Origin: Allobosea sp. Tri-44
GTDB taxonomy: Bacteria > Pseudomonadota > Alphaproteobacteria > Rhizobiales > Beijerinckiaceae
DNA length: 64,000 bases
NCBI RefSeq assembly: GCF_004123845.1
Contig: NZ_NBDP01000030.1
Coordinates: forward strand, 124,001-188,000
Direction of reading: 5' to 3'
The notes under the pieces are model-generated. The model saw only the letters and a list, made by a program, of their open reading frames with translations. It had not been told where the DNA came from and made no database searches. A program made the position numbers and the translations under genes. Shown here one piece after another: positions 34,784 to 45,673 of this stretch; the first letter of the stretch is position 1, and every line of letters starts with the position of its first letter.

Positions 34784-35095
34784 ATGAGGACGATCAAGCC
34801 GCGGGACTTCACCGGAAACAGCGCCTGGGAGGCGCTCGACATCGAGCGGATCGACGACGCCACGATCCGGCTGCACTGGACCGATCAGCCCTACAAATGG
34901 CACGTCAATGACGGGCCTGAGGTCTTCGTCGTCCTCGACGGAGAGGTCGACATGCATACTCGAACGGAGGGCGCCGAAAGCGTGCAGCGACTGGTTCGCG
35001 GCGATATCTTCCATGCGCAGGACGGTGACGCCCATGTCGCCCATCCCGTCGGAGCTGCGCGCGTATTGGTGATCGAGCGCGCCGGCAGCATCTAA
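34784..35095 (+). CDS. Small cupin-domain protein
   Basis: A 103-residue single cupin barrel. HVNDGPEVFVVLDGEVDMHT is cupin motif 1, though its canonical first HxH is reduced to one His. Motif 2 is DGDAHVAHPVGAARVLVIER. A metal site is possible but incomplete. Sits opposite the Lrp/AsnC gene, so it may handle an amino-acid derivative. Function unknown. Confidence 0.82.
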   Translation: MRTIKPRDFTGNSAWEALDIERIDDATIRLHWTDQPYKWHVNDGPEVFVVLDGEVDMHTRTEGAESVQRLVRGDIFHAQDGDAHVAHPVGAARVLVIERAGSI

Positions 35096-35103
35096 ACCGA
35101 AAA

Positions 35104-35129
35104 GGTCCCCGGCCTCGCGGCCGGGGACC
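35104..35129 (-). terminator. Hairpin terminator between convergent genes
   Basis: Perfect stem GGTCCCCGGCC/GGCCGGGGACC with a short loop. Read on the minus strand it is followed by TTTT, so it best serves the TRAP binding-protein gene, whose stop lies about 150 bases upstream; it may also stop the cupin transcript. Confidence 0.7.
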
Positions 35130-35150
35130 CCACAACAAGTTGGCCGGCTT

Positions 35151-35260
35151 GAGCCCGCTCCCATCAACTTGCTCTGCAAGCTGATGGGAAAAGCGGTCTC
35201 AATCCAAAGTGAGAGACGGATTCACTGATCAGATTGACTCAGTCTGATCAGATCCGGCTC
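35151..35260 (-). repeat. Double-hairpin intergenic repeat, copy C
   Basis: Third copy, bounded by GAGCC and GGCTC. Stems are CCCATCAACTTGC/GCAAGCTGATGGG and CTGATCAGATTGA/TCAGTCTGATCAG around AAAGTGAGAGACGGATTCAC. Compared with copies A and B, several stem positions have changed on both sides so that pairing is kept. Confidence 0.85.
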
Positions 35261-35281
35261 TAGCCGGCAGTCGCCCTCTTC

Positions 35282-36514
<1,233 letters not shown>

Positions 36515-36562
36515 CTAACCCATCTTGGTGTCGGCGCACCGCCAGGCCCTTCCCGCCGAACG

Positions 36563-36590
36563 AAAAAGCCCGGCCTCGCGGCCGGGCTTC
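36563..36590 (-). terminator. Rho-independent terminator of TRAP binding-protein copy 2
   Basis: On the minus strand, stem GAAGCCCGGCC/GGCCGGGCTTTTT with a short loop and T-run, 28 bases after the copy-2 stop. It separates the two tandem binding-protein genes, so copy 1 needs its own promoter. Confidence 0.85.
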
Positions 36591-36617
36591 GTTGCTGTTG
36601 CCGTATTCGGCAGTCGA

Positions 36618-37838
<1,221 letters not shown>

Positions 37839-38018
37839 TTAATCGGCTCACTTCGAATCTATACTTGCACAAGATTTGCGCAGCACTCCCCCCAATCGTT
37901 GCAAGATCGTCAACTGTCGCAGGCCGCTCGACAATTGCACGCAGAGCATGGCACGGCTGCGCCGGAAGCGCATGAAACTTTTTCCCCGCCCGGTCAACCT
38001 CTCCCGTAAAGAGGCCCG

Positions 38019-38438
38019 ATGACCAGCATCCCCGCCCCGATCTGGCTCTATGACGGCGTCTGCGTGCTCTGCTCCGGCGGCGTACGCCACACCTTGCGGC
38101 ATGAGCGCGACCGCAGCATCCGCTTCGTCGCGATCCAATCGCGTGAGGGGCGCGAGTTGGCGGAGGCCCACGGCATCGACCCGGACGAGCCGGACAGCTT
38201 CCTCTTCGTCGAGAACGGTGAAGCTCTCGCCAAATCCAATGGGGTGCTCGCGCTCGTCAGTCATCTGAACGGACCAGCGCGCCTGCTGCTGCTCGGCCGG
38301 GCGCTGCCGAAGCGCTGGCGGGACTGGCTCTATGACCGCGTCGCCCGCAACCGCTACCGGCTCTTCGGCAAGAAGGACAGCTGCGATATACCTGATCCGG
38401 CGACGAGGCACCGCTTCACCCTGCCGGACAGCCCATGA
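38019..38438 (+). CDS. DCC-family thiol-disulfide oxidoreductase-like protein (DUF393)
   Basis: A 139-residue DUF393 protein. The signature WLYDGVCVLCSGGVRHTLRH holds DGxCxxC near 12-17, followed by the RIRFVAIQS-like strand and a hydrophobic C-terminal region. Members are thought to be thioredoxin-like. It is coupled to the next gene by ATGA. Confidence 0.88.
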   Translation: MTSIPAPIWLYDGVCVLCSGGVRHTLRHERDRSIRFVAIQSREGRELAEAHGIDPDEPDSFLFVENGEALAKSNGVLALVSHLNGPARLLLLGRALPKRWRDWLYDRVARNRYRLFGKKDSCDIPDPATRHRFTLPDSP

Positions 38439-40114
38439 AACGCATCGTGCTGATCGGGGCGACCGGGGTCTTCGGCCGGCGGCTGGCGCGCCATCTCTCG
38501 CGCCTGGACGGCCTCGATCTGATGCTGACCTCACGCAGCGCCGACAAGGCCGAAGCCCTGGCGCGGGAATTGGCGGCAGAGACGAGCGTGCCCATTCGCG
38601 GCATCGCGTTCGACCGAGACAAGGACCTCGTGGCCTCGCTCGCCGCGCTGCAGCCCTGGCTGGTGATCGACGCTTCCGGGCCGTTCCAGCAGCAGGGCTA
38701 TGAAGTGCCGACGGCCGCGCTCCTGCTCGGCGCCCATGTCGTCGATCTTGCCGATGCGCGCGACTATCTCTCCGGATACGGGCGGCAGCTGGATGAGCTC
38801 GCCAGGCAACGCGGCCTCGTCGCCCTGGCCGGTGCGAGTTCGACCCCTGCCCTCTCGGCCGCGGCGGCGCGTGAACTGAGCGAAGGCTGGCGGCGGCTCG
38901 ACACGGTCGATATCGCGATCACGCCGGGCGGGCGCAGCGAGGTCGGCCCGGCGGTCATCGCTGCCGTCCTGAGCTATGCCGGCAAGCCGGTGCCGATCTG
39001 GCGGGAAGGCGAATTGCAGACCACGCCGGGTTGGGGCGTCGGAACGGTCATCGACATGCCCGGCCTCGGCCCACGGCGGGTCGCACCGGTCGAGACCGTC
39101 GACGCCGAGACGCTTGGCCCCGGCCTCGCGGTGCACTCCCGGGTCAGCTTCTCTGCCGGCCTGGAAGCCGGCATCGAGCAATGGGGGCTTAGGCTGCTCG
39201 GCTGGCTGCGGCGGCGTGGCTGGCTCACCGAGCTTGCGCCGCTCGTGCCTTTCCTCGTCAGGGCGCGCCGGATCACCCGCCTCTGGACCTCGGATCGCGG
39301 CGGCATGCGTGTCGCAATCACCGGCATCGACGCCAAGGGCCGGCCGCGCCGGGCCTATTGGTCGCTGCTGGCCGAAAACGATGACGGCCCACAGGTGCCG
39401 GTGCTGGCTGCGGCGGCGGCCGTGCGTGCCTTGCTCGTGGACGGCATCGCCCCCGGCGCGCGCTCTGCCGCCGAAGCGCTCGATCTTGCCATGATCGAGG
39501 CCGAGATGGCGCCCTATGCGATCAACACCAGCCAGGACGAGCGCAGCTTCGGGCCTGCCCTGTTCGAAACCGTGCTCGGGGCGCAGGCCGTCGCGATGAT
39601 GCCGGCGGCGATCCGGGCCTTCCATGCCAGTGACGCCAAACCGGTCTGGCAAGGCCGGGCCGAGGTCACACGCGGGGACGGACGAGCGATCGAGTTGATC
39701 TGCCGGTTCTTCGGCCTACCCGCCGCCAGCACCGACCTGCCGGTGACCGTCAGCGTCGCACGCGGCGATTCGGTCGACGACAGCTGCGAAGTCTGGACCC
39801 GCAACTTCGCCGGCCAGCGCTTCAGCTCGCATCTGAGCATCGATCACGGCGAACTACGCGAGGCCTTCGGACAGTTCTCCTTCACGCTCGCTGCCGAGGC
39901 GGGCCCGGACGGGCTGGCGCTGCCGATCGCGGGCTGGCGCGTCTTCGGCCTGCCGCTGCCGCGCTTCCTGATGCCGTCTGCCGCGGCGCGCGAGACGGTT
40001 GACGCGGAGGGCCGCTTCCGCTTCGACGTGCGGCTCACTTTGCCCTTCTTCGGCCTGCTGGCGCATTATCGCGGCTGGCTCAAACCTCGGGGACCAAGCG
40101 ATGGATCAGGATAA
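38435..40114 (+). CDS. Saccharopine-dehydrogenase-like Rossmann protein with C-terminal DUF4166
   Basis: A 559-residue two-domain protein. Residues 1-360 are a Rossmann/saccharopine dehydrogenase-like part with IGATGVFGRRLARHL at 7-21. Residues about 365-555 are DUF4166, with FHASDAKPVWQGRAEVTRG and WTRNFAGQRFSSHL. The ATG overlaps the DUF393 stop, and the 3' end overlaps the ureohydrolase gene by 14 bases. Fusions of this type are often near DUF393 genes. Substrate unknown. Confidence 0.85.
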   Translation: MKRIVLIGATGVFGRRLARHLSRLDGLDLMLTSRSADKAEALARELAAETSVPIRGIAFDRDKDLVASLAALQPWLVIDASGPFQQQGYEVPTAALLLGAHVVDLADARDYLSGYGRQLDELARQRGLVALAGASSTPALSAAAARELSEGWRRLDTVDIAITPGGRSEVGPAVIAAVLSYAGKPVPIWREGELQTTPGWGVGTVIDMPGLGPRRVAPVETVDAETLGPGLAVHSRVSFSAGLEAGIEQWGLRLLGWLRRRGWLTELAPLVPFLVRARRITRLWTSDRGGMRVAITGIDAKGRPRRAYWSLLAENDDGPQVPVLAAAAAVRALLVDGIAPGARSAAEALDLAMIEAEMAPYAINTSQDERSFGPALFETVLGAQAVAMMPAAIRAFHASDAKPVWQGRAEVTRGDGRAIELICRFFGLPAASTDLPVTVSVARGDSVDDSCEVWTRNFAGQRFSSHLSIDHGELREAFGQFSFTLAAEAGPDGLALPIAGWRVFGLPLPRFLMPSAAARETVDAEGRFRFDVRLTLPFFGLLAHYRGWLKPRGPSDGSG

Positions 40115-41153
40115 GCTGGCGAAACTCAGGGCGCGCTATGCCGGGGCGAGCGGCGCCGACATCCATGATCCACGTTTCGCCAAGGTCGCGGCCGGGCAGT
40201 TCCAGGGCGACCGCCGCAAATGGCCGTTCTCCGACGTCGCGACCTTCATCAGCGCGCCCTATCGGCCGGATGCACTGGGCCAGCCCGATCTCGGCGGGCT
40301 CGATGTCGCGATCATCGGCCTGCCGATGGATCTCGGCGTCACCAACCGCGCCGGCACTCGGCTCGGCCCACGCGCGGTGCGCTCCGTCGAGCGCATGGGG
40401 CCGATGGATCATGTCAACGGCACCGCGCCCTTCAGCCTGGTCAAGGCGGCCGATATCGGCGACGTCCCCTTCCGCTCGCGCTATTCGCTGGAGAGCTGCC
40501 ATCAGGATATCGAGGCGACCTTCAAGCAGATCGTGAAGGCCGGCGTCTCGACGCTCGGCGTCGGCGGCGACCATTCGATCACCTATCCGATCCTGAAGGC
40601 CGTCGGCGAGAAGCGCCCGGTCGGCATGGTCCATATCGACGCGCATTGCGACACCTCCGGGCCCTATGAAGGCTCGAAGTTCCACCATGGCGGGCCCTTC
40701 CGGCAGGCGGTGCTCGACGGCGTGCTCGATCCCGAGCGCGTCATCCAGATCGGCATCCGCGGCGGCGCGGAGTATCTCTGGGAGTTCTCCTACGAGTCTG
40801 GCATGACCGTGATCCATGCCGACGAGGTCGATCGCATGGGCCTCGACGCCGTGATCGCCAAGGCGCTCGCCGTGATCGGTGACGGGCCGACTTACGTCTC
40901 CTTCGACGTCGATTCGCTCGATCCCGCCTTCGCGCCTGGCACCGGCACGCCCGAGGTCGGCGGGCTCACCCCGCGCGAGGCGCTCGCCATCCTGCGCGGC
41001 CTCAAGGGGCGCAACATCGTCGCCGCCGACGTGGTCGAGGTCGCGCCGCAATACGATGCGACCAGCAACACGGCGCAATGTGCGGCGCAGGTGCTGTTCC
41101 TCGAGCTCTGCCTGATCGCCGAGGCGAGAGCCGCCGGCAAGGGCCGGCCGTGA
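40101..41153 (+). CDS. Ureohydrolase (agmatinase/arginase family)
   Basis: A 350-residue binuclear Mn enzyme that hydrolyses a guanidino compound to urea. All metal ligands are visible: His in GVGGDHSIT, DAHCD in MVHIDAHCDTS and DVDSLD in YVSFDVDSLDPAFAPG. Agmatine, arginine, guanidinobutyrate or guanidine could be the substrate. Nearby Lrp regulator and ornithine aminotransferase favour arginine-related catabolism. The start overlaps the preceding gene; the GTG of the Lrp gene overlaps its stop. Confidence 0.9.
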   Translation: MDQDKLAKLRARYAGASGADIHDPRFAKVAAGQFQGDRRKWPFSDVATFISAPYRPDALGQPDLGGLDVAIIGLPMDLGVTNRAGTRLGPRAVRSVERMGPMDHVNGTAPFSLVKAADIGDVPFRSRYSLESCHQDIEATFKQIVKAGVSTLGVGGDHSITYPILKAVGEKRPVGMVHIDAHCDTSGPYEGSKFHHGGPFRQAVLDGVLDPERVIQIGIRGGAEYLWEFSYESGMTVIHADEVDRMGLDAVIAKALAVIGDGPTYVSFDVDSLDPAFAPGTGTPEVGGLTPREALAILRGLKGRNIVAADVVEVAPQYDATSNTAQCAAQVLFLELCLIAEARAAGKGRP

Positions 41154-41635
41154 AGCGAAAGGCGCTCCAGCTCGACGCGATCGATCGCCAGATCATCGCG
41201 ATCCTGCGGACGGAGGGCCGGATCACCAACCAGGCGCTGTCGGAGCGGGTCGGGCTCTCGGCCCGGCCCTGCCTGGAACGGATGCGCCGGCTCGAAGCCT
41301 CCGGGCTGATCGCCGGCTATGGCGCGCGGCTCTCGCCCGAGCTTGCCGGCCATGCCATCATCGCCTTCGCGCAGATCTCGCTGCGCGACCATTCGGTCGG
41401 CCGGCGCGAGCGGGTCGAGAAGGTGCTGCGCGCCTGCCCGGACGTGGTCGAGCTTTTGGTGATCAGCGGCGATGCCGACTATCTCGCGCGCATCGTCGCC
41501 AGCTCGCTCGCCGCCTATGAGGAGCTGACCGGCGCCTGGCTCGCCGACAACCAGCTCGGCATCGCCCGGATCGCGACCACCTTCGCGCTCAAGGCGCTGA
41601 AGGATTTCGAGGGCTATCCGCTACTGGAAGAGTAG
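41150..41635 (+). CDS. Lrp/AsnC-family regulator
   Basis: A 161-residue regulator from a GTG overlapping the ureohydrolase stop (GTGA). HTH: LDAIDRQIIAILRTEGRITN then VGLSARPCLERMRRLEASGL. The RAM domain follows from about residue 72. Coupling to the ureohydrolase suggests local control of guanidino/ornithine catabolism by its amino acid. Confidence 0.9.
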   Translation: MKRKALQLDAIDRQIIAILRTEGRITNQALSERVGLSARPCLERMRRLEASGLIAGYGARLSPELAGHAIIAFAQISLRDHSVGRRERVEKVLRACPDVVELLVISGDADYLARIVASSLAAYEELTGAWLADNQLGIARIATTFALKALKDFEGYPLLEE

Positions 41636-41667
41636 TGTGGATCGAGGCGCTTCCCTCCAAACCACAC

Positions 41668-41774
41668 CGTCATTCCGGCCGCAGCGAAGCGGAGCGCCGG
41701 AATCCATCGTAGGGTTCGACGCCTTTCGATGGATTCCGGAGCTGCGCCGCTACGCGGCTTGTCCGGAATGACGC
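41668..41774. repeat. Palindromic intergenic repeat (CGTCATNC family)
   Basis: A 107-base element with outer arms CGTCATTCCGG and CCGGAATGACG and inner arms GGAATCCATCG/CGATGGATTCC. It fills most of the 307-base gap between the Lrp gene and the MFS gene; the rest of that gap shows no gene. Confidence 0.75.
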
Positions 41775-41942
41775 GTCCATCTGACTGAAGCTCACACATC
41801 ATGCGCCTGCAACATGCCTGCAGCGCTCGCGCTGGTTTTACTCAGCGGACACTTGCGGTTTACGCATGAGCTGAGGCATATGCTGCAGTGCAATGTGCGC
41901 CCTCGCGCCGCGACCAATAACAATCCATCACGGACCATCGTC

Positions 41943-43172
41943 ATGAGCCTCTCGAGCACGGGAGACGCGTTCGCGCGCCCTGCCCGCTCCGCCACCGCGC
42001 CGCGTATCGGCCTTGTCCTGCTCGCTTTGGCGATGGGCGGCTTCGCCATCGGCACGGCCGAGTTCGCGGTGATGAGCCTGCTGCCCTATTTCTCGGCCGG
42101 GCTCGGCGTCGACGAGCCGGCGGCCGGGCACGTGATCAGCGCCTATGCGGCCGGCGTCGTCGTCGGCGCCCCGATCATCGCGGTGCTGGCGACGAAGCTC
42201 TCGCGCCGCACCTTGCTGATCGCGCTGATGGCGGCGTTCGCGCTCGGCAACGGCCTTTCCGCGCTCGCGCCCAGCTATGGCTGGATGCTGCTGTTCCGCT
42301 TCCTCAGCGGGCTGCCGCACGGCGCCTATTTCGGCGTCGCGGCGCTGGTCGCGGCTTCGCTGGTGCCGGCGAACCGGCGCGCGCTCGCCGTGGCGCGGGT
42401 CATGCTCGGCCTGACGATCGCGACGATTCTCGGCGTGCCGCTGGCGAACTGGCTCGGCCAGGTGCTCGGCTGGCGCTGGGGCTTCGGCGTCGTCACGGCG
42501 CTGGCGCTGACGACGGTGATCCTGATCGCTTTGTTCGCTCCGAAGGATCGGCCCCAGCCCGGCGCCAGCGCCTTGCGCGAGCTCGGCGCGCTGCGCCACC
42601 GGCAGGTCTGGCTGACGCTTGCAATCGGCGCCGTCGGCTTCGGCGGCCTGTTCGCGGTCTACACCTATCTCGCCTCGACCCTGATCGAGGTGACGCAGGT
42701 TTCGCCGTCGATGGTGCCGGTCGTGCTGGCGATCTTTGGGCTCGGCCTAACCTTTGGCACGCTCGCCGCCGCCTGGCTCGCTGACCGGATGCCGATGGCC
42801 TCGATCGCGATCATCCTGATCTGGACCGCGGGCTCGCTGGCACTCTTTCCCTTCGCCGCCGGCAATATCTGGGCGATCTGCGCCGTCGCCTTCATGATCG
42901 GCTGCGGCGGCGGGCTCGGTACGCCCCTGCAGACAAGGTTGATGGACGTCGCGCAGGACGCGCAGACGCTCGCCGCGGCGTTGAATCACAGCGCCTTCAA
43001 CACCGCCAATGCGCTCGGCCCCTGGTTCGGCGGCATGGCGATCGCCGCCGGCTATGGCTGGACCTCGACCGGCTGGGTCGGCGCCGGCCTCGCGCTCGCG
43101 GGCCTTGCGATCTGGCTAGTGACGCTGTGGGATGCGAAGGTCCGGCAACGGGCAGCCCTCGCCAGCGCCTGA
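41943..43172 (+). CDS. MFS transporter, sugar/drug efflux type (YdhP/AraJ-like)
   Basis: A 409-residue, 12-helix MFS protein. The opening GGFAIGTAEFAVMSLLPYFS is diagnostic of the DHA1 AraJ/YdhP/NepI group. GLPHGAYFGVAALVAASLVP and the A-like motif LATKLSRRTLL follow. Exports sugars, nucleosides or drugs. The ATG at 41943 is preferred because the upstream frame is not membrane-like. Convergent with the TetR gene. Confidence 0.9.
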   Translation: MSLSSTGDAFARPARSATAPRIGLVLLALAMGGFAIGTAEFAVMSLLPYFSAGLGVDEPAAGHVISAYAAGVVVGAPIIAVLATKLSRRTLLIALMAAFALGNGLSALAPSYGWMLLFRFLSGLPHGAYFGVAALVAASLVPANRRALAVARVMLGLTIATILGVPLANWLGQVLGWRWGFGVVTALALTTVILIALFAPKDRPQPGASALRELGALRHRQVWLTLAIGAVGFGGLFAVYTYLASTLIEVTQVSPSMVPVVLAIFGLGLTFGTLAAAWLADRMPMASIAIILIWTAGSLALFPFAAGNIWAICAVAFMIGCGGGLGTPLQTRLMDVAQDAQTLAAALNHSAFNTANALGPWFGGMAIAAGYGWTSTGWVGAGLALAGLAIWLVTLWDAKVRQRAALASA

Positions 43173-43174
43173 TC

Positions 43175-43771
43175 TCAGCGCGGTGTCGGCGCCGCGATCA
43201 GGCGCATCGCGGCCGGGATCGACGCCTGACCGGCCTCGAGCTGGTCGGTCAGCACATAGAACCAGTTGAAGCCGAGATAGAGCGCGAGCCTGGCCTCGAC
43301 CTCCTCGGCCGGAATATCGCCGCGCGCCACCGCGGCGGTGAAGAGGCCGCGAACGTCCCGCAATCGCTCGGGCAGGAACTTGTCGCGCAAAGCCGCGAGC
43401 GCCTCCGGATCGCTCTGGGCTTCGGCCAACAATGCCCGGAACGTGCGCCCTGAGGGCGTCCCGCACCAGAAGCCCCAGAGCGCTGTGGTGTGATCGACGA
43501 GGTCCCGCGCGAGATCATCTGTCGGCACGGCCGTGATGATCGCCTTTTCGGCGGCATAGACCTCCATCAGCAGATCGGCCCGGTTCTTCCACCAGCGATA
43601 GATCGTCGGCTTGCCGGCGCCGGCGCGGCGCGAGACGGCGTCGATCGAGAAGCCGGCATAGCCCTCCTCCGCCAGCACGGCGCGGGCGGCGGCGAGGATC
43701 GCCGCCTGTGAGGCCGGATTGCGCTTCGCCCCGATCGAGGCGCGGCGGCGCGGTGTCGCGGCTTTTATGAT
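43175..43771 (-). CDS. TetR-family regulator with a non-ATG start
   Basis: About 198 residues. The HTH needs the segment AAILAAARAVLAEEGYAGF, followed by DAVSRRAGAGKPTIYRWW, which sits upstream of the first GTG (43678). Reading upstream to an in-frame TGA gives no ATG, GTG or TTG. A perfect GGAGGA (43779-43784) lies seven bases before an ATC (43771) and ten before an ATA (43768), so one of these is the probable start. The C-terminal ligand domain contains WFYVLTDQLEAG. It probably represses the divergent membrane protein gene. Confidence 0.8.
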   Translation of the reverse strand: MIKAATPRRRASIGAKRNPASQAAILAAARAVLAEEGYAGFSIDAVSRRAGAGKPTIYRWWKNRADLLMEVYAAEKAIITAVPTDDLARDLVDHTTALWGFWCGTPSGRTFRALLAEAQSDPEALAALRDKFLPERLRDVRGLFTAAVARGDIPAEEVEARLALYLGFNWFYVLTDQLEAGQASIPAAMRLIAAPTPR

Positions 43772-43845
43772 CGGCTCTTCCTCCGCTCAACCCGATGCGC
43801 TGGCCATCCCTGCAAGCACGATCTTGCAACAGAGCGAATTGATAT

Positions 43846-43893
43846 CGAAACGGATCGTATCTATCAATAGATAACGAAACGGATCGTTCCGTT
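43846..43893. promoter_or_regulatory. Candidate TetR operator region
   Basis: Between the divergent TetR and small membrane genes, CGAAACGGATCGT occurs at 43846-43858 and 43875-43887. Between them is the palindrome TATCTAT-CA-ATAGATA (43858-43873). The second copy continues into AACGGA-N4-TCCGTT (43878-43893). Confidence 0.65.
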
Positions 43894-43905
43894 ACTGAGG
43901 TGACA

Positions 43906-44112
43906 ATGACTACTGCAGCCCGCAATCCTGTTCTCGCCCGCCTGCGTTTTCTGGGGACGCTGATGCTCGGCGCCTATCTGCTGATCAACCTGATCCTGGT
44001 CGCGCTGGCGCCGGTGACGACCGGCTGGTCGACCTGGTCGGTGACGGCGCTCGCCGTGCCGCCCATGGTGCTGGGCATGGTCTATCTCGTCATTCCGATC
44101 GCCCGCCGCTGA
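43906..44112 (+). CDS. Small two-helix membrane protein
   Basis: A 68-residue protein with two hydrophobic helices (FLGTLMLGAYLLINLILVAL and VTALAVPPMVLGMVYLVIPI), ending IARR. GAGGT precedes the ATG at 43906. Divergent from the TetR gene with operator-like repeats between, so it is probably TetR-controlled. Unknown role; it may be a small efflux-related or stress membrane protein. Confidence 0.72.
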   Translation: MTTAARNPVLARLRFLGTLMLGAYLLINLILVALAPVTTGWSTWSVTALAVPPMVLGMVYLVIPIARR

Positions 44113-44238
44113 GGCCGAAGGCTCGCATTTGTCCGATTCTGTCGCCACCGCGACAGAATCGGCTGCGATGCGGCAACATGGCGGCCTGCCTCGGCTGCTT
44201 TCATGGGCCTACCCTCTGGGAAACGAGGGAGAACCGCC

Positions 44239-45438
44239 ATGAATGCGATCGTGCTTGAACGCGAAGTCTGCGCGCAGAACTACGCACCCCTGCCGATCAT
44301 GCTCTCCCATGGCGAAGGGGTCTGGCTCACCGATGTCGCCGGCGTGCGGCGTCTCGACATGATGAGCGGCTATTCCGCCGTCAGTCTCGGCCATGGCCAT
44401 CCGCGTATCCTCAAGGTGCTGAATGAGCAGGCCAGGCGCCTCGCCGTGACCAGCCGCGCCTTCCACACCGAACCGCTCGGCCCCTTCCTGGCGAGGCTCT
44501 GCGCCGTCGCCGGCCAGGACATGGCGCTGCCGATGAACACCGGCGCCGAAGCTGTCGAGACCGCAATCAAGGCTGCCAGGCGCTGGGGCCACAAGGTCAA
44601 GGGCATCGCCGACAGCAGGGCCGAGATCATCGTCGCCGACAACAATTTCCACGGCCGCACCACGACGATCGTCGGCTTCTCCTCCGATGAGAGCTACCGC
44701 GACGGCTTCGGCCCGTTCGCGCCAGGCTTCGTCAGTGTGCCCTTCGGCGACGCGGCCGCGATGGAAGCAGCGATCACGCCGAACACCGCCGCGATCCTGA
44801 TCGAGCCGATCCAGGGCGAAGCCGGCATTGTGCTGCCCCCGGACGGCTATCTCAGGGCGCTGCGGACGCTCTGCGACCGGCACAACGTCCTCCTGATCCT
44901 CGACGAGATCCAGTCCGGCCTCGGCCGCACCGGCCACTGGTTCGCGCATCAGCACGAGGGCGTGAAGCCGGACGGGCTCATCGTCGGCAAGGCCTTGGGC
45001 GGCGGGGTCTATCCGGTCTCGGCCTTCCTGGCCTCGCGCGCAGTGATGGAGCTGTTCGGGCCGGGCTCGCATGGCTCGACCTTCGGCGGCAACGCGCTCG
45101 CAGCGGCGATCGGCTTCGAGGCGCTGGCGGTGATCGACGAGGAAAAACTGGTCGAGCGTTCGGCCGAGCTCGGCGACTATATGAAGCGGCGGCTCGAAGC
45201 GATGACGATCGGGCTCGCCAGCGAGGTGCGTGGGCGCGGCCTCTGGATCGGCGTCGAGATCACCCCTGGCGCCGGAAATGCCAAGGAGATCGTCGCCCGT
45301 CTCGCCGATGCCGGCGTGCTAACCAAGGAAACGCATGAGCACACCATCCGCTTCGCGCCGCCACTGACGATCAGCCGGCAGGAGCTGGATTGGGGGCTGG
45401 AGCGCTGCGAAAACGTCTTCGCGTCGCTGACGCGCTGA
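44239..45438 (+). CDS. rocD: Ornithine aminotransferase
   Basis: A 399-residue PLP enzyme moving the delta-amino group of ornithine to 2-oxoglutarate, giving glutamate semialdehyde. Class III motifs: GYSAVSLGHGHPRI, FHGRTT, the DEIQSGLGRTG metal/PLP block and the PLP-lysine in VGKALGGGVYPVSAF. GAGGGAG precedes the ATG. With the ureohydrolase 3 kb upstream it could complete arginine to glutamate; other omega-aminotransferases are an alternative. Confidence 0.9.
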   Translation: MNAIVLEREVCAQNYAPLPIMLSHGEGVWLTDVAGVRRLDMMSGYSAVSLGHGHPRILKVLNEQARRLAVTSRAFHTEPLGPFLARLCAVAGQDMALPMNTGAEAVETAIKAARRWGHKVKGIADSRAEIIVADNNFHGRTTTIVGFSSDESYRDGFGPFAPGFVSVPFGDAAAMEAAITPNTAAILIEPIQGEAGIVLPPDGYLRALRTLCDRHNVLLILDEIQSGLGRTGHWFAHQHEGVKPDGLIVGKALGGGVYPVSAFLASRAVMELFGPGSHGSTFGGNALAAAIGFEALAVIDEEKLVERSAELGDYMKRRLEAMTIGLASEVRGRGLWIGVEITPGAGNAKEIVARLADAGVLTKETHEHTIRFAPPLTISRQELDWGLERCENVFASLTR

Positions 45439-45673
45439 GTGCTGCGACGAAATCCGTGTGCGGCCGCCTGGACCGGAACCAGCGAAAACCGCCGCCACGG
45501 TACGATTTCAACAACAAAAACAGCGGCCTGACTTGCGACATCCTTGTGCGGACGCGCTCAGAAAAGCTGCAAGAGCCTACTTGCGGCCCGCACCAAGGAT
45601 CGCACAAGCTGTCGCGCACAAGCCGATGCGGGAACTCGAAACGCCCGGTTGGCCAAACCCAAGGGGAGGTCCC

